A stretch of 64,000 nucleotides of DNA from Paraburkholderia largidicola (GCF_013426895.1 NZ_AP023175.1:2046001-2110000), one strand, 5' to 3'; shown: positions 1-10,897, counted from the first letter of the stretch. The notes: a model not told the origin generated them from the letters alone. Numbers and translations: made by a program.

Positions 1-1
1 C

Positions 2-469
2 AAGCGCGACGCGATGGAGCGCGCGCTGCAGTACATGGCGCTCGAACCGAATCTCCCCATCGAATCGATCAAGCCGGACAAGATTTTCATCGGCTCGTGC
101 ACGAACGCTCGTATCGAAGATCTGCGCGCGGCAGCGTGGGTCGTGAAGAAGCTCGGCCGCCGCGTGGCACCGAACATCCGTCTCGCGATGGTCGTGCCGG
201 GCTCGGGCCTCGTGAAGGCGCAAGCCGAACGCGAAGGTCTCGACAAGGTCTTCACGGATGCGGGTTTCGAATGGCGTGAGCCGGGTTGCTCGATGTGCCT
301 CGCCATGAACGCTGACCGGCTGGAGCCGGGCGAGCGCTGCGCATCCACGTCGAACCGCAATTTCGAAGGCCGTCAGGGCGCGGGCGGACGCACGCACCTC
401 GTCAGCCCCGCCATGGCAGCGGCTGCCGCCATCGAAGGGCATTTCGTCGACATTCGCAAGCTGGGATGA
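2..469 (+). CDS. leuC: 3-isopropylmalate dehydratase large subunit, C-terminal part (partial)
   Basis: The gene enters from the left edge; the frame is open from base 2 and about 155 C-terminal residues are visible. LeuC with LeuD isomerises 2-isopropylmalate to 3-isopropylmalate in leucine synthesis, using a 4Fe-4S cluster. Visible aconitase-family features are [11 protein letters not shown] near the start and the cluster-ligand motif [13 protein letters not shown]. The C-terminal [12 protein letters not shown] stretch follows, then the usual AAAAIEGHF end. The stop lies 7 bp before the small lipoprotein gene and the gene is followed by leuD and leuB, so this is a leucine operon. The N-terminal two thirds lie outside the window. 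Confidence 0.97.
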   Translation, partial: KRDAMERALQYMALEPNLPIESIKPDKIFIGSCTNARIEDLRAAAWVVKKLGRRVAPNIRLAMVVPGSGLVKAQAEREGLDKVFTDAGFEWREPGCSMCLAMNADRLEPGERCASTSNRNFEGRQGAGGRTHLVSPAMAAAAAIEGHFVDIRKLG

Positions 470-476
470 ACGCCAC

Positions 477-629
477 ATGAACATCGATCGCATCGCACTT
501 CTGCGCCGATTCGCACTCGCGACGCTAGCCGGGCTGCTGCTCGGACTCGCTGGGTGCAACACGGTGCATGGCTTTGGCGAAGACCTGCAGCATCTGGGCG
601 GGTCGATCAGCGACAAGGCGGCAAAGTAA
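477..629 (+). CDS. Entericidin A/B-like small lipoprotein (50 aa)
   Basis: This 50-residue ORF starts at ATG 477, 7 bp after leuC. The product has a positively charged N-terminus (RR at 10-11), a hydrophobic stretch and a lipobox LAGC with Cys27, so it should be a lipidated envelope protein. The mature part is only about 24 residues and ends in GGSISDKAAK, a tail seen in entericidin-family bacteriolytic lipoproteins. Those are known in enterics as a small toxin/antidote pair; here there is one gene and no partner. Its place inside the leu operon suggests co-transcription with leuC and leuD. The function is inferred from family resemblance only. Confidence 0.8.
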   Translation: MNIDRIALLRRFALATLAGLLLGLAGCNTVHGFGEDLQHLGGSISDKAAK

Positions 630-705
630 GCGGTTTTTGATTCGCCGGAGGGCGTGGGTGATGCGAATGTGCACCGCCGTCCGGCTTCGAACAGGCTAAA
701 GCGTC

Positions 706-1359
706 ATGGAAAAATTCATCGTACATACCGGCGTCGTGGCGCCGCTCGATCGCGAAAACGTCGACACTGACGCGATCATTCCGAAGCAGTTCCTGAAGTC
801 GATCAAGCGCACGGGCTTCGGTCCCAACGCTTTCGACGAATGGCGTTATCTCGATCACGGCGAGCCAGGCCAGGACAACTCGAAGCGTCCGCTGAATCCG
901 GATTTCGTGCTGAACCAGCCGCGCTATCAGGGCGCGTCCGTGCTGCTCGCGCGCCAGAACTTCGGCTGCGGCAGCTCGCGCGAGCACGCGCCGTGGGCGC
1001 TGCAACAGTACGGCTTCCGCGCGATCATCGCGCCGAGCTTTGCGGACATCTTCTATAACAACTGCTTCAAGAACGGTCTGCTGCCGATCGTGCTGACGGA
1101 TGCGCAGGTCGACCATCTGTTCAACGAAACATTCGCGTTCAACGGCTTCCAGCTGACCGTCGATCTGGACAAGCAGGTCGTGCGCACGGCGGACGGCAGC
1201 GCCGAATATCCGTTCGAAGTCGCTGCGTTCCGCAAGTACTGCCTGCTGAACGGCTTCGACGACATCGGCCTCACGCTGCGTCACGCGGACAAGATTCGCC
1301 AGTACGAGGCAGAGCGGATTGCGAAGCAGCCGTGGCTGAATAACCGCCTCGTGCGCTGA
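706..1359 (+). CDS. leuD: 3-isopropylmalate dehydratase small subunit
   Basis: LeuD (217 aa) is the small subunit of isopropylmalate isomerase and supplies the swivelling domain that closes over the LeuC active site. It opens with the family start [20 protein letters not shown] and has the Thr-Asp-Ala-Ile-Ile-Pro stretch. The substrate-loop motif [14 protein letters not shown] is intact. The length matches the family (about 200-217 aa). It follows the entericidin-like gene by 76 bp and precedes leuB by 46 bp in the same operon. Confidence 0.98.
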   Translation: MEKFIVHTGVVAPLDRENVDTDAIIPKQFLKSIKRTGFGPNAFDEWRYLDHGEPGQDNSKRPLNPDFVLNQPRYQGASVLLARQNFGCGSSREHAPWALQQYGFRAIIAPSFADIFYNNCFKNGLLPIVLTDAQVDHLFNETFAFNGFQLTVDLDKQVVRTADGSAEYPFEVAAFRKYCLLNGFDDIGLTLRHADKIRQYEAERIAKQPWLNNRLVR

Positions 1360-1405
1360 AGCGCGCCTTAGATCGAAGCCAGATAGAAACCAGAAAGGAA
1401 TCCGC

Positions 1406-2473
1406 ATGAAGATCGCAGTGTTGCCGGGCGACGGCATTGGCAAGGAAATCGTTAAGGAAGCCGTCAAGGTTCTGAACGTGCTCGGCGAGAAGTTCGAGCT
1501 CGAAGAAGCGCCCGTCGGCGGCGCGGGCTACGAGGCGTCGGGTCATCCGCTGCCGGAAGCCACGCTGAAGCTCGCGAAGGAAGCGGACGCGATCCTGTTC
1601 GGCGCCGTTGGCGACTGGAAATACGATTCGCTCGAGCGCGCGCTGCGTCCGGAACAGGCCATCCTGGGCCTGCGCAAGCATCTGCAGCTGTTCGCGAACT
1701 TCCGTCCGGCGATCTGCTATCCGCAGCTGACGGGTGCGTCGTCGCTGAAGCCGGAAATCGTGTCGGGTCTCGACATCCTGATCGTGCGCGAACTGAACGG
1801 TGACATCTATTTCGGCTCGCCGCGCGGCGTGCGGGCGGCGCCGGACGGTCCGTTCGAAGGCGCGAAAGAAGGCTTCGACACGATGCGTTATTCGGAACCC
1901 GAAGTGCGCCGTATCGCGCACGTCGCGTTCCAGGCGGCCCAGAAGCGCGACAAGAAGCTGACGTCGGTCGACAAGGCGAACGTGCTCGAAACGTCGCAAT
2001 TGTGGAAGGACGTGATGATCGATGTCTCGAAGGAATACGCGGACGTCGAGCTGTCGCACATGTACGTCGACAACGCGGCGATGCAGCTCGTGAAGGCGCC
2101 AAAATCGTTCGATGTGATCGTCACGGGCAATATGTTCGGTGACATTCTGTCGGACGAAGCGGCAATGTTGACGGGTTCGATCGGCATGCTGCCGTCGGCT
2201 TCGCTCGACAAGAACAACAAGGGTCTGTACGAGCCGTCGCACGGTTCGGCGCCGGATATCGCGGGCAAGGGCGTTGCGAATCCGCTCGCAACGATTCTGT
2301 CGGCCGCGATGATGCTGCGTTATTCGCTGAACCGGGCCGAGCAGGCCGACCGTATTGAAAGCGCCGTGAAAAAGGTGCTGGAGCAGGGCTATCGCACGGG
2401 CGACATCCTCACGCCGGGCTGCAAGCAGGTCGGCACGGAAGCGATGGGCGACGCCGTGGTGGCCGCGCTGTAA
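1406..2473 (+). CDS. leuB: 3-isopropylmalate dehydrogenase
   Basis: LeuB (355 aa) oxidatively decarboxylates 3-isopropylmalate with NAD+, the third step of the leucine branch. It starts with [16 protein letters not shown] and has the substrate loop ([21 protein letters not shown] region). The metal-binding and signature region lies around [12 protein letters not shown], and the NAD-binding region [19 protein letters not shown] is present. AGAAAGGAATCCGC just upstream gives a good ribosome-binding site for ATG 1406. It is the last gene of the leucine operon; a 300-bp gap separates it from asd. Confidence 0.98.
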   Translation: MKIAVLPGDGIGKEIVKEAVKVLNVLGEKFELEEAPVGGAGYEASGHPLPEATLKLAKEADAILFGAVGDWKYDSLERALRPEQAILGLRKHLQLFANFRPAICYPQLTGASSLKPEIVSGLDILIVRELNGDIYFGSPRGVRAAPDGPFEGAKEGFDTMRYSEPEVRRIAHVAFQAAQKRDKKLTSVDKANVLETSQLWKDVMIDVSKEYADVELSHMYVDNAAMQLVKAPKSFDVIVTGNMFGDILSDEAAMLTGSIGMLPSASLDKNNKGLYEPSHGSAPDIAGKGVANPLATILSAAMMLRYSLNRAEQADRIESAVKKVLEQGYRTGDILTPGCKQVGTEAMGDAVVAAL

Positions 2474-2773
2474 TTGTTCTGGAAATACGCGTGAATCTGC
2501 CAATTTTGCGCGGATTCACGCAAATCGCGGCGCCCGCGCCGCAAAAAACGGGTTTTCGTGTAGACTCATGTGATGGCGACGATTCCTCAAATCTCCTCGA
2601 TTTCGACACTGCGCGGCAAAACGGCCCGCGTGGTTGCGCTCGCCATTACCATCAAAACGATTACCCCGAAAACGATCACGAAGCGCTGATCGTCCGTCGT
2701 GCCCGCCCATCTTCCCCGCGCGGTCACTGCGGGCAAAGATGCGGGGAAGTGTCCACTCGAAGGGTATGAAGTC
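2474..2773 (+). other. leuB-asd intergenic region with two inverted repeats
   Basis: No gene is supported here. There is a 9-bp inverted repeat GCGTGAATC (2489-2497) / GATTCACGC (2513-2521), followed by a very GC-rich inverted repeat GCGGCGC / GCGCCGC at 2527-2542. Neither is followed by a T-run on the + strand, so they are poor intrinsic terminators. They may be a processing or Rho-associated structure at the end of leuCDB. The region should also carry the asd promoter, but no convincing -35/-10 pair stands out (TAGACT at 2561-2566 is a weak -10 candidate). Confidence 0.4.
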
Positions 2774-3895
2774 ATGAACGTAGGTCTCGTAGGTTGGCGC
2801 GGCATGGTCGGCAGCGTCCTGATGCAACGTATGCAGCAGGAAGGCGATTTCGATCTGATCGAACCGGTGTTTTTCAGCACCAGCAACGCAGGCGGCAACG
2901 CGCCGTCGTTTGCCAAAAACGAGACCAAGCTCAAAGATGCGACAAGCATCGACGACCTGAAGAAGTGCGACGCCATCATCTCCTGCCAGGGCGGCGACTA
3001 CACGAACGAAGTGTTCCCCAAGCTGCGCGCAGCGGGCTGGAACGGCTACTGGATCGACGCGGCTTCGTCGCTGCGCATGAAGGACGACGCCGTCATCATT
3101 CTCGATCCCGTCAACCTCGACGTGATCAAGAACGCGCTGGTCAAGGGCCAGAAGAATTTCATCGGCGGCAACTGCACGGTCAGCCTGATGCTGATGGCGC
3201 TGGGCGGCCTGTTCCGCGAAAACCTCGTCGACTGGATGACGGCCATGACGTATCAGGCTGCTTCGGGCGCGGGTGCGCAGAACATGCGTGAACTGCTGAG
3301 CCAGATGGGCACGCTGCACGGCGCAGTGAAGGACGAACTGGCCAACCCGTCGTCGGCCATTCTCGACATCGACCGCCGCGTGCTGGCCGCCATGAACAGC
3401 GACAGCATGCCGACCGATCACTTCGGCGTGCCGCTCGCCGGCTCGCTGATCCCGTGGATCGACAAGGATCTCGGCAACGGCATGTCGAAGGAAGAGTGGA
3501 AGGGCGGCGCGGAAACCAACAAGATTCTCGGCAAGCCCGCAATGGGCGAACCGGGCTCGATTCCCGTCGACGGTCTGTGCGTGCGTATCGGCGCAATGCG
3601 CTGCCACTCGCAGGCGCTGACCATCAAGCTGAACAAGGACGTGCCGCTCGACGAAATCAACGGCATTCTGGCGTCGGCGAACGACTGGGTGAAGGTCGTG
3701 CCGAACGAGCGTGAAGCGTCGATGCGCGATCTGTCGCCCGCCGTGGTGACGGGCACGCTGACGGTGCCGGTCGGCCGTCTGCGCAAGCTCGCGATGGGCG
3801 GCGAATACCTGTCGGCATTCACGGTCGGCGACCAGCTGCTGTGGGGCGCTGCTGAGCCGCTGCGTCGTATGCTTCGCATTCTGCTCGACAAGTAA
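2774..3895 (+). CDS. asd: Aspartate-semialdehyde dehydrogenase
   Basis: Asd (373 aa) reduces aspartyl phosphate to aspartate semialdehyde with NADPH, the branch point to lysine/diaminopimelate, threonine and methionine. ATG 2774 gives the family N-terminus [16 protein letters not shown] (Rossmann dinucleotide fold); an in-frame extension to 2699 has no family residues. The active-site Cys sits in [15 protein letters not shown]. The C-terminal part with [17 protein letters not shown] carries the conserved substrate-binding Arg/His region. The length fits the Gram-negative long form. A strong terminator follows. Confidence 0.97.
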   Translation: MNVGLVGWRGMVGSVLMQRMQQEGDFDLIEPVFFSTSNAGGNAPSFAKNETKLKDATSIDDLKKCDAIISCQGGDYTNEVFPKLRAAGWNGYWIDAASSLRMKDDAVIILDPVNLDVIKNALVKGQKNFIGGNCTVSLMLMALGGLFRENLVDWMTAMTYQAASGAGAQNMRELLSQMGTLHGAVKDELANPSSAILDIDRRVLAAMNSDSMPTDHFGVPLAGSLIPWIDKDLGNGMSKEEWKGGAETNKILGKPAMGEPGSIPVDGLCVRIGAMRCHSQALTIKLNKDVPLDEINGILASANDWVKVVPNEREASMRDLSPAVVTGTLTVPVGRLRKLAMGGEYLSAFTVGDQLLWGAAEPLRRMLRILLDK

Positions 3896-3939
3896 AGTAA
3901 ACTAGCGCGTTAGCTGAACGACGCGTAGAAAACTCCAAA

Positions 3940-3968
3940 AAGCGTCGCGAATTTCGCGGCGCTTTTTT
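3940..3968 (+). terminator. Rho-independent terminator after asd
   Basis: AAGCGTCGCGA (3940-3950), a 3-nt loop and TCGCGGCGCTT (3954-3964) form an 11-bp stem with one G-T pair. Six T follow (3963-3968). It lies 44 bp after the asd stop and 72 bp before fimV. Confidence 0.85.
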
Positions 3969-4039
3969 ATTGTGCATTTCAGAATCTTGTCGCCAACACT
4001 TCTAAGCATGCGCCGCACGACCGCGCACGAAAGGTCCCG

Positions 4040-6358
4040 ATGACGGCCCGATTCCCTCTTCTTCAAGCCGCCACACGTAGCGGCTCGCAACGAATTGCGG
4101 CAGCAGTCGCAATCGTATTTGCCTGTGCACTTTCGATATCGGGCGCGGCGTCCGCACAGACGGCGGCTACTAACGCCGCGAGCGCCGCTGCGGCGGCGAG
4201 CGCGCCCGCTGGTGCGGCTTCCGGCGGCACGCAATTCACCGTTCAGCCGGGGCAATCGCTGAACGACGCCGCTGTCGCGATGACGCAGTCGCGCGACCGC
4301 GCCGTGCTGGCGCGCGCCGCGAAAGCGATCTTCGACGCGAATCCGAATGCGTTCATGGGGCACGATCCAAGCCGGTTGCGGCTCGGCGCTGTCCTGAATC
4401 TGCCTGCCGTCGATGCGACGGGTGCGCCGGTCGGCGCGGCATCGGCTGCGGCGTCCGCCTCTGCTGCGTCTGGCGCGGCGCCGCAGGCTGCGACCAACAG
4501 CAACGCTGCTGCGACGACTTCGGCATCCGCGCCCGCTGCAACGGCTGCTGGCGCGAGTGTTTCGGCCGCCGGCGCATCGTCGCCGGCCGAAGCGGCCGCG
4601 ACGCCGACGCAAAGCGCCAGTGCTGCGGCCGCCGAGGCGACGTCCGCGCCCGCAACCGGCGCGTTGCCCACGAGCGGCGCGGCTGCATCCACGGCTTCGG
4701 GGGCGAGCGGCACGCATTCGTACACGGGTTCGATCCAGGGCAGCGAGTCCGCTGCTACGCCGCCCGGCACGTCCGCGACCGGCAATGCACAGCCTGCATC
4801 GCAGGCACGTCCGTCTAGCTTGCAGCAACTGCTCGCGCTGAAGAACCGTGTGCTGATGGAATTGCAGAAGCACGGTATCGGCAAGCAGCCGGGCGCAAAC
4901 GAAAATGCTTCGACTGCACCGGGCGCGACGCAGTCGTCGAGCGCGACGCCCGGCGCTGGCGCACCCGCTCATACTGGACCGACGGCAACGCAGAGCGCGA
5001 ATCAGCCCGCGGGCATTCCGCAGGAATATCTGGGCGCGGCGGCGATCGTCGGCGCGGCGCTCGTGGCGCTGCTGGCGGGTTTGACGATGCGCCGGCGTCG
5101 CAAGGCTGCGCGCGCGCTGGAAGCCGCGAACGACGACGTTGCGCGCGAGGATGAAACGCCCGTTGCGCCCGCTGCTGTCGAGCCGGGACCCGTCGCGCGA
5201 AGCGATGAGCCCCTTTCGTCGCGGCAGGAGTCGTCTGAAACCGGGTCGCGTGAGGCGGGTACGGCCGCGGTTGCCGCGGCTGCCGCGATTGCGCCCGCAT
5301 TCGACCACGAGGCCGCACCGAAGCCCGAACCCGAAACGTTCGACAGCGCATCCGCCGAAGCCTCGCTCGATGCCGCCGCCACGCTCGGCGCCGACGCATT
5401 GCCGCGCGAATCGCTCGATCCAGCCCGTGAAGAGGCGCGTGCCGCGGAAGCCGCCGAGCTGGAACAGGCCGCGCGCGAACATGAACCGACCACGGGCGAA
5501 CTCGCCACCGAAACGCCATCCGCCGAGTTGCCGCTCGACGAGCAGCCGATCCACGAACCCGTCGAGCCGCATTTCGCCGAGCCGATCGAGGCACCGCACG
5601 ACGAGTCCGGCGCGAAACCCAAGCCTTTCACACTCGACCTCGGCGCGACGCCAGAAGCTGGGCAACACGAACCCACGTTCGAACAGCCCACCGCGTCCGT
5701 TGCGCCGCCCATCCAGTTGAGTCACGTGGAACCGGCCGCGCAGCACGAGCAACTGATCGAGCCGCTGCCCGAACTGAATGAACTGCATCCCGCTGATGCC
5801 GGGCTCGACGCTGAACAGCGCGCGCCGGCTTCGCTTCCGCTCGGCGCGCCGCCGCCGCTGGAACCGGCCGTGCCGGACGCCTTCCCGCGCGACGCGATGC
5901 GCGCGCTCGACAGCATCGACGACTTCGCTTTGCCGCCGCGCGTCGAGCCGTCGGTAACCGAGGCGCCTGCGGTGACGCAGCCCGTCGTCTCGCCCGACAT
6001 CACGGCGCAACAGGCGGTGCCGGCGCACGCACCGCAGGCGCCCGCCGCCGCTGACGAGATCATCGCCGGCACGGCTGGTGCGGCCGCCGTCGCGGGTTTG
6101 GGCGCGGCGCGCTTCGGCGCGTTGAAGCTCGACTTCGACCTGGAACTGCCGCCGTCGCCGTCGCAGGTGGTGCCCGCGTTCACGCCGGACGAAGTCGCGC
6201 GTATCGCCCGCAACAAGCTCGACCTGGCCGTGGAGTACATCGACCTCGGCGACGTCGTGGGCGCGCGCACGCTGATCAACGAAGTCATCGAATCGAACGA
6301 CGCCGACACGCGCGCCGACGCCCGCGCGTTGCTGTCCACGCTCGCGCCGCTTTCGTGA
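4040..6358 (+). CDS. fimV: FimV-like pilus/polar-hub assembly protein
   Basis: This 772-aa protein resembles FimV/TspA, an inner-membrane protein with a periplasmic LysM-type peptidoglycan contact, needed in other bacteria for type IV pilus assembly and polar organisation. A signal or anchor segment lies at about 15-39. A LysM-like region ([17 protein letters not shown], about 65-115) follows, then an Ala/Ser-rich linker. A coiled-coil-like stretch with [19 protein letters not shown] comes next. A single membrane segment (about 328-350) is followed by RRRRK, and then an acidic cytoplasmic region rich in Glu, Pro and Ala. The C-terminal FimV domain (about 705-772) has [25 protein letters not shown]. 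The stop overlaps truA. The low-complexity middle makes the exact family boundaries uncertain. Confidence 0.88.
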   Translation: MTARFPLLQAATRSGSQRIAAAVAIVFACALSISGAASAQTAATNAASAAAAASAPAGAASGGTQFTVQPGQSLNDAAVAMTQSRDRAVLARAAKAIFDANPNAFMGHDPSRLRLGAVLNLPAVDATGAPVGAASAAASASAASGAAPQAATNSNAAATTSASAPAATAAGASVSAAGASSPAEAAATPTQSASAAAAEATSAPATGALPTSGAAASTASGASGTHSYTGSIQGSESAATPPGTSATGNAQPASQARPSSLQQLLALKNRVLMELQKHGIGKQPGANENASTAPGATQSSSATPGAGAPAHTGPTATQSANQPAGIPQEYLGAAAIVGAALVALLAGLTMRRRRKAARALEAANDDVAREDETPVAPAAVEPGPVARSDEPLSSRQESSETGSREAGTAAVAAAAAIAPAFDHEAAPKPEPETFDSASAEASLDAAATLGADALPRESLDPAREEARAAEAAELEQAAREHEPTTGELATETPSAELPLDEQPIHEPVEPHFAEPIEAPHDESGAKPKPFTLDLGATPEAGQHEPTFEQPTASVAPPIQLSHVEPAAQHEQLIEPLPELNELHPADAGLDAEQRAPASLPLGAPPPLEPAVPDAFPRDAMRALDSIDDFALPPRVEPSVTEAPAVTQPVVSPDITAQQAVPAHAPQAPAAADEIIAGTAGAAAVAGLGAARFGALKLDFDLELPPSPSQVVPAFTPDEVARIARNKLDLAVEYIDLGDVVGARTLINEVIESNDADTRADARALLSTLAPLS

Positions 6359-7161
6359 TGACGCGGATCGCGCTTGGCATCCAGTACGACGGCGCGGCAT
6401 TTTGCGGCTGGCAGTCGCAGCCGCACGGCAAGACCGTGCAGGACGCACTTGAACGGGCGCTGCGCGAATTCGCGCAGACGCCGTTGCAGACGGTCGTGGC
6501 GGGCCGCACGGACACGGGAGTCCACGGTCTCGGGCAGGTCGTGCATTTCGACACGGAACTCGACCGCACGGACTTTTCGTGGGTGCGCGGCACGAATGCC
6601 TTTTTGCCGTCGACGGTCGCCGTGCAATGGGCCAAGCCGATGCCGGACGACTTCCACGCGCGCTTTTCCGCCTTCGAGCGCACGTATTACTACGCGCTGT
6701 ACGTGCATCCCGTGCGCTCGCCGATGCTCACGGGCCGGGCCGGCTGGATCCACACGCCGCTGGACGTCGACGCAATGCGCGAAGCGGCCGCCTGCCTGAT
6801 CGGCGAAAACGATTTCTCGGCGTTCCGGTCGTCGGAATGCCAGGCAAAGACGCCCGTCAAACATCTGTATCAGATCGATATCCGCCCGCAGGGCGATTTC
6901 ATCCACTTCCGCTTTCGTGCGAATGCGTTCCTGCATCATATGGTGCGCAATCTGATGGGCTGTCTCGTGGCCGTGGGCCGCGGACGCTATCCGGCAGCGT
7001 GGCTCGCGGAGGTGCTGCAAGGCCGCGACCGGAAACGCGCGGCGCCCACCTTCATGCCCGACGGGCTGTATCTAGCGCAAGTGGGCTATCCTGAGGCGTT
7101 CGCCGTGCCTGCGCCGCAGGCGGGCAGCGTTCCGTGGAGCACTGTTTGGACCGACTCATGA
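6358..7161 (+). CDS. truA: tRNA pseudouridine(38-40) synthase
   Basis: TruA (267 aa) converts U38, U39 and U40 of the tRNA anticodon arm to pseudouridine. The catalytic Asp lies in the motif [17 protein letters not shown], and the conserved [10 protein letters not shown] start and [17 protein letters not shown] motif are present. ATG 6358 shares its A with the last base of the fimV stop TGA; a GTG at 6355 is the only upstream alternative. The gene ends in an ATGA overlap with trpF, so fimV, truA and trpF look translationally coupled. Confidence 0.97.
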   Translation: MTRIALGIQYDGAAFCGWQSQPHGKTVQDALERALREFAQTPLQTVVAGRTDTGVHGLGQVVHFDTELDRTDFSWVRGTNAFLPSTVAVQWAKPMPDDFHARFSAFERTYYYALYVHPVRSPMLTGRAGWIHTPLDVDAMREAAACLIGENDFSAFRSSECQAKTPVKHLYQIDIRPQGDFIHFRFRANAFLHHMVRNLMGCLVAVGRGRYPAAWLAEVLQGRDRKRAAPTFMPDGLYLAQVGYPEAFAVPAPQAGSVPWSTVWTDS

Positions 7162-7865
7162 CTTCCGCCGACACTCAAGCCGCAAGCGTTTCGCCCTCCG
7201 CCGACACCGTGCCGCACCGTACGCGCATCAAGCTGTGCGGCCTCGGCAACGCCGCCGATGTCGCCCATGCGGTCGCCTTGGGCGCCGATGCGATCGGCCT
7301 CGTCTTCTATCCGCCCAGCCCGCGCGCGTTGAGCATTGCGCAGGCGGTCGAGATGACGCGGGTCGTGCCGCCGTTCGTATCGGTTGTCGGGCTGTTCGTG
7401 AATCCGACGCCGGAGTGGTTCAGCGAAGTCACCTGCAACGTGCCGCTGACGATGCTGCAGTTCCACGGCGACGAAACGCCTGAGCAGTGCGAAAAGCTGG
7501 CGGGGGTTGCGGGTTTGCCTTGGTTGCGCGCGTTGCGAATTGCAGCCGATACTCAACCGGCCGATTTGGTAAAATCGGCGCTTAACTATTCAGCCGCCAG
7601 CGGTCTGCTGTTCGACACCCATGTCGAAGGCTATGGCGGCGGCGGGAAGGTCTTCGATTGGTCACTTATTCCACAAGAACTCGCGCGTCGGGCCGTTTTG
7701 AGTGGTGGGTTGAACACGCAAAACGTTCGTGATGCGATTCATCGCGTGCGCCCGTACGCAGTCGATGTCTCGAGCGGCATCGAGGTGCCGGGCGCAAAGG
7801 GCGTGAAGGATCACGCCCGGATGGCGGCGTTCGTGCGCGCAGTGCGCGAAGCGGACGCCCGGTGA
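7158..7865 (+). CDS. trpF: Phosphoribosylanthranilate isomerase
   Basis: TrpF (235 aa) performs the Amadori rearrangement of phosphoribosylanthranilate in tryptophan synthesis. The catalytic Cys is in [13 protein letters not shown]; many homologues have LT or IT after CG, here LG. The general-acid Asp is in [19 protein letters not shown], and the phosphate-binding [14 protein letters not shown] and [14 protein letters not shown] motifs are intact. ATG 7158 overlaps the truA stop (ATGA) and precedes an extra 20 or so Ser/Ala-rich residues before the barrel. A GTG at 7134 is less likely. trpB follows after 60 bp. Confidence 0.96.
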   Translation: MTSADTQAASVSPSADTVPHRTRIKLCGLGNAADVAHAVALGADAIGLVFYPPSPRALSIAQAVEMTRVVPPFVSVVGLFVNPTPEWFSEVTCNVPLTMLQFHGDETPEQCEKLAGVAGLPWLRALRIAADTQPADLVKSALNYSAASGLLFDTHVEGYGGGGKVFDWSLIPQELARRAVLSGGLNTQNVRDAIHRVRPYAVDVSSGIEVPGAKGVKDHARMAAFVRAVREADAR

Positions 7866-7925
7866 TTCCCAGGCCGCGCCTCGCAGCGAGCGGGTGCCGC
7901 GGCATTCTGAGAAGAGTGATGGAAT

Positions 7926-9119
7926 ATGTACAACTTACCCGATGAACGTGGCCATTTCGGCCAATATGGCGGCGTGTTCGTTGCCGAGACGCTGATGCAC
8001 GCGCTCGACGAACTGCGTGTTGCCTACGAAAAATACTCTGTCGACCCCGACTTCATCGCCGAATACGAGCGCGAACTGAAGTATTTCGTCGGTCGTCCTT
8101 CCCCTGTCTATCACGCGCAACGCTGGAGCGAACTGCTCGGCGGCGCGCAGGTTTATCTGAAGCGCGAAGACCTGAACCACACGGGCGCGCACAAGGTGAA
8201 CAACGTGATCGGCCAGGCGTTGCTGGCCAAGCGCATGGGCAAGCCGCGCGTGATCGCGGAAACGGGCGCGGGCCAGCACGGCGTCGCCACGGCAACCATC
8301 GCGGCGCGCTTCGGCATGGAGTGCATCGTGTACATGGGCGCGGAAGACGTGCGCCGCCAGGCCGCGAACGTCTACCGGATGAAGCTGCTGGGCGCGACCG
8401 TCGTGCCCGTCGAGTCCGGCTCGCGCACGCTGAAAGACGCGCTGAACGAAGCGATGCGCGACTGGGTCACAAACGTCGAAAACACGTTCTACATCATCGG
8501 GACGGTCGCGGGTCCGCATCCGTATCCGATGATGGTGCGCGATTTCCAGCGCGTGATCGGCGACGAATGCAAGGTGCAGATGCCCGAACTGACAGGGCGT
8601 CAGCCGGACGCTGTGATCGCGTGCGTTGGCGGTGGATCGAATGCAATGGGTATCTTTTACCCGTACATTGACGACAAATCGGTGAAACTGATCGGCGTGG
8701 AAGCGGCTGGTGACGGCATCGACACGGGTCGTCACGCGGCGTCGCTGATTGGCGGCAGCCCGGGCGTGCTGCACGGCAATCGCACGTATCTGCTGCAGGA
8801 CGAGAACGGCCAGATCATCGAGACCCATTCGGTGTCGGCGGGCCTCGACTATCCGGGCGTCGGTCCCGAGCACGCGTGGCTCAAGGACAGCGGCCGCGCG
8901 GAATACGTCGGCATTACCGACGAAGAGGCGCTCAAGGCGTTCCACGACTGCTGCCGCATCGAAGGCATCATTCCCGCGCTGGAGTCGAGCCACGCGCTCG
9001 CGTACGCGGCGAAGCTCGCGCCGACTTTGCCGAAGGACAAAATCCTTCTGGTGAACCTGTCGGGCCGGGGCGACAAGGACATGCACACGGTCGCCGAGCG
9101 ATCGGGCATCCAGTTCTGA
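7926..9119 (+). CDS. trpB: Tryptophan synthase beta chain
   Basis: TrpB (397 aa) condenses indole, channelled from TrpA, with serine using pyridoxal phosphate. The PLP lysine lies in [15 protein letters not shown]. The indole-site stretch [14 protein letters not shown] and the phosphate-binding GGGSNAMG loop are present, as is the C-terminal [13 protein letters not shown] motif. The N-terminus [19 protein letters not shown] is standard. In this operon trpB and trpA are not adjacent: a DNA methyltransferase gene starts 12 bp after trpB. Confidence 0.99.
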   Translation: MYNLPDERGHFGQYGGVFVAETLMHALDELRVAYEKYSVDPDFIAEYERELKYFVGRPSPVYHAQRWSELLGGAQVYLKREDLNHTGAHKVNNVIGQALLAKRMGKPRVIAETGAGQHGVATATIAARFGMECIVYMGAEDVRRQAANVYRMKLLGATVVPVESGSRTLKDALNEAMRDWVTNVENTFYIIGTVAGPHPYPMMVRDFQRVIGDECKVQMPELTGRQPDAVIACVGGGSNAMGIFYPYIDDKSVKLIGVEAAGDGIDTGRHAASLIGGSPGVLHGNRTYLLQDENGQIIETHSVSAGLDYPGVGPEHAWLKDSGRAEYVGITDEEALKAFHDCCRIEGIIPALESSHALAYAAKLAPTLPKDKILLVNLSGRGDKDMHTVAERSGIQF

Positions 9120-9130
9120 GCGCCCAGGCG

Positions 9131-10045
9131 ATGCGCGACGAGTTCGAGGAGCCGCAGCCGCCCGCGCTGGACGGCGACGCCGAAGCAGGTGTCGCCGACG
9201 CGTTGCGCGCGGGCGCTGTGCCGCTATTGTCGGTGCCTGCGGGTATCGAGCTCCTGAACCGCGATTTTCTGACCGATGCAGCGAACCTGCCGGACGGCTC
9301 GATCGATCTGATCGTCGCCGATCCGCCTTATGGTCTCGGCAAAGACTATGGCAACGATTCCGACATGCGCTCAGGCGAGGATTTTCTCGCCTGGACGCGT
9401 GCCTGGCTCGAACTCGCCATTCCGAAGCTGAAGCCGTCGGGTTCGCTGTACATCTTCTGCACATGGCAGTACGCGCCGGAAATCTTCGTGTTTCTGAAGA
9501 GCCGCCTGACGATGGTCAACGAAATCATCTGGGACCGGCGCGTGCCGAGCATGGGCGGCACGACGCGCCGCTTTACGTCCGTGCACGACAACATCGGTTA
9601 TTTCGCGGTGTCGAAAGACTATTATTTCGACCTCGATCCCGTCCGTATCCCGTACGATGCCGCCACGAAGAAGGCGCGTTCGCGTAAGTTGTTCGAAGGA
9701 AGCAAGTGGCTGGAGATGGGCTACAACCCGAAGGACGTCTGGTCGGTTTCGCGTCTGCACCGGCAACACGCCGAACGCGTCGACCATCCGACCCAAAAGC
9801 CGCTCGAGATCGTCGAGCGGATGGTGTTGGCCAGTTGTCCGCCCGGTGGCCGCGTGCTCGACCCCTTTATGGGAAGCGGCACGACGGCCGTCGCTTGCGC
9901 CCGTCAGAAGCGCGAATTCGTCGGCTATGAGATCAATGAAAGTTACTGCGCGATAGCGCGAGAACGGGTCAGTTTGGCGGCAAATCCGCCGGAACCCGTT
10001 TCGCGCCGGAAAGCAGCCGTCGCCAGCACCACGACGACGGCCTGA
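9131..10045 (+). CDS. DNA adenine-type methyltransferase (beta class), solitary
   Basis: This 304-aa protein is an S-adenosylmethionine-dependent DNA methyltransferase of the D12/CcrM-like beta group. The catalytic motif IV (VADPPYGLGKDYGND, about 57-72) comes before the AdoMet motif I (VLDPFMGSGTTAVACA, about 245-260). The putative target-recognition region lies between them (RVPSMGGTTRRFTSVHDN and onwards). DPPY predicts N6-adenine (or N4-cytosine) methylation. ATG 9131 is chosen because the in-frame upstream sequence lies over trpB. No restriction enzyme gene is nearby, so it looks like an orphan regulatory methylase. From memory, Ralstonia and Burkholderia homologues at the same trpB/trpA position were tied to a GTWWAC motif; that specificity is not shown by this sequence. 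Confidence 0.9.
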   Translation: MRDEFEEPQPPALDGDAEAGVADALRAGAVPLLSVPAGIELLNRDFLTDAANLPDGSIDLIVADPPYGLGKDYGNDSDMRSGEDFLAWTRAWLELAIPKLKPSGSLYIFCTWQYAPEIFVFLKSRLTMVNEIIWDRRVPSMGGTTRRFTSVHDNIGYFAVSKDYYFDLDPVRIPYDAATKKARSRKLFEGSKWLEMGYNPKDVWSVSRLHRQHAERVDHPTQKPLEIVERMVLASCPPGGRVLDPFMGSGTTAVACARQKREFVGYEINESYCAIARERVSLAANPPEPVSRRKAAVASTTTTA

Positions 10046-10081
10046 GCCGAACCGCGCAGCCATCGACTTCGAGAAAATTCC

Positions 10082-10897
10082 ATGTCCCGTATTCAATCCA
10101 CGTTCGCGGCACTGGCCGCGCAGGGCAAGAAAGGTCTGATTCCGTTCATCACCGCTGGCGATCCCGATCCGGCGCGCACGGTCGAGTTCATGCACGCGCT
10201 CGCGAAGGGCGGCGCCGATGTCATCGAACTCGGCGTGCCGTTTTCGGACCCGATGGCCGACGGTCCGGTGATCCAGCAGTCGTCGGAACGCGCGCTGGCA
10301 AAGGGCGTGTCGCTCAAACACGTGCTCGCCGACGTCAAGCGCTTCCGCGAAACCGACGACAAGACGCCCGTCGTGCTGATGGGCTACGCGAATCCCATCG
10401 AGCGTATGGGCGCCGACGCGTTCGCCGCTGCCGCGAAGGAAGCGGGCGTCGATGGCGTGCTGGTTGTCGACTATCCGCCCGAAGAATCGGCTATCTTCGC
10501 CGAAAAGATGAAGGCGGCCGGGATCGATCCGATTTTCCTGCTCGCGCCCACGTCGACGGACGAGCGCATCGCAGAGGTTGGTAAAATCGCGTCCGGCTAC
10601 GTCTACTATGTGTCGCTCAAGGGCGTCACGGGCTCAGCAAATCTGGACGTTTTGAGCATCGCGGGTAAAATCCCGGCCATCAAGTCGCGCGTACCGCTGC
10701 CAGTGGGCGTCGGTTTCGGCATTCGGGACGCGCAATCCGCGCGCGCCGTGGCCGAAGTCTCCGATGCCGTCGTGATCGGCAGCCGTATCGTGCAATTGCT
10801 CGAAGAAGCAGCACCCGAGTCCGCTGCGAGCAAGCTGACGAGTTTCATTGCTGAAATTCGCCAGGCGCTCGACAGCATCGGTGCGACTGCCCGATAA
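10082..10897 (+). CDS. trpA: Tryptophan synthase alpha chain
   Basis: TrpA (271 aa) cleaves indole-3-glycerol phosphate to indole and glyceraldehyde 3-phosphate. It has the catalytic Glu region [19 protein letters not shown] and the Asp region [14 protein letters not shown]. The phosphate-binding [12 protein letters not shown] and [15 protein letters not shown] motif (here [11 protein letters not shown]) are also present. It follows the methyltransferase by 36 bp and precedes accD by 82 bp, consistent with one long operon. Confidence 0.98.
   Translation: MSRIQSTFAALAAQGKKGLIPFITAGDPDPARTVEFMHALAKGGADVIELGVPFSDPMADGPVIQQSSERALAKGVSLKHVLADVKRFRETDDKTPVVLMGYANPIERMGADAFAAAAKEAGVDGVLVVDYPPEESAIFAEKMKAAGIDPIFLLAPTSTDERIAEVGKIASGYVYYVSLKGVTGSANLDVLSIAGKIPAIKSRVPLPVGVGFGIRDAQSARAVAEVSDAVVIGSRIVQLLEEAAPESAASKLTSFIAEIRQALDSIGATAR

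Noticed and set aside
2489..2542. Terminator after leuB
   Set aside because: Two inverted repeats exist, but neither is followed by a T-run on the + strand.
3902..6448. 848-aa open frame on the - strand opposite fimV
   Set aside because: It is antisense to a well-supported gene in GC-rich, Ala-rich sequence. The translation is Arg-rich low complexity with no family motifs, so it is a codon-bias shadow.
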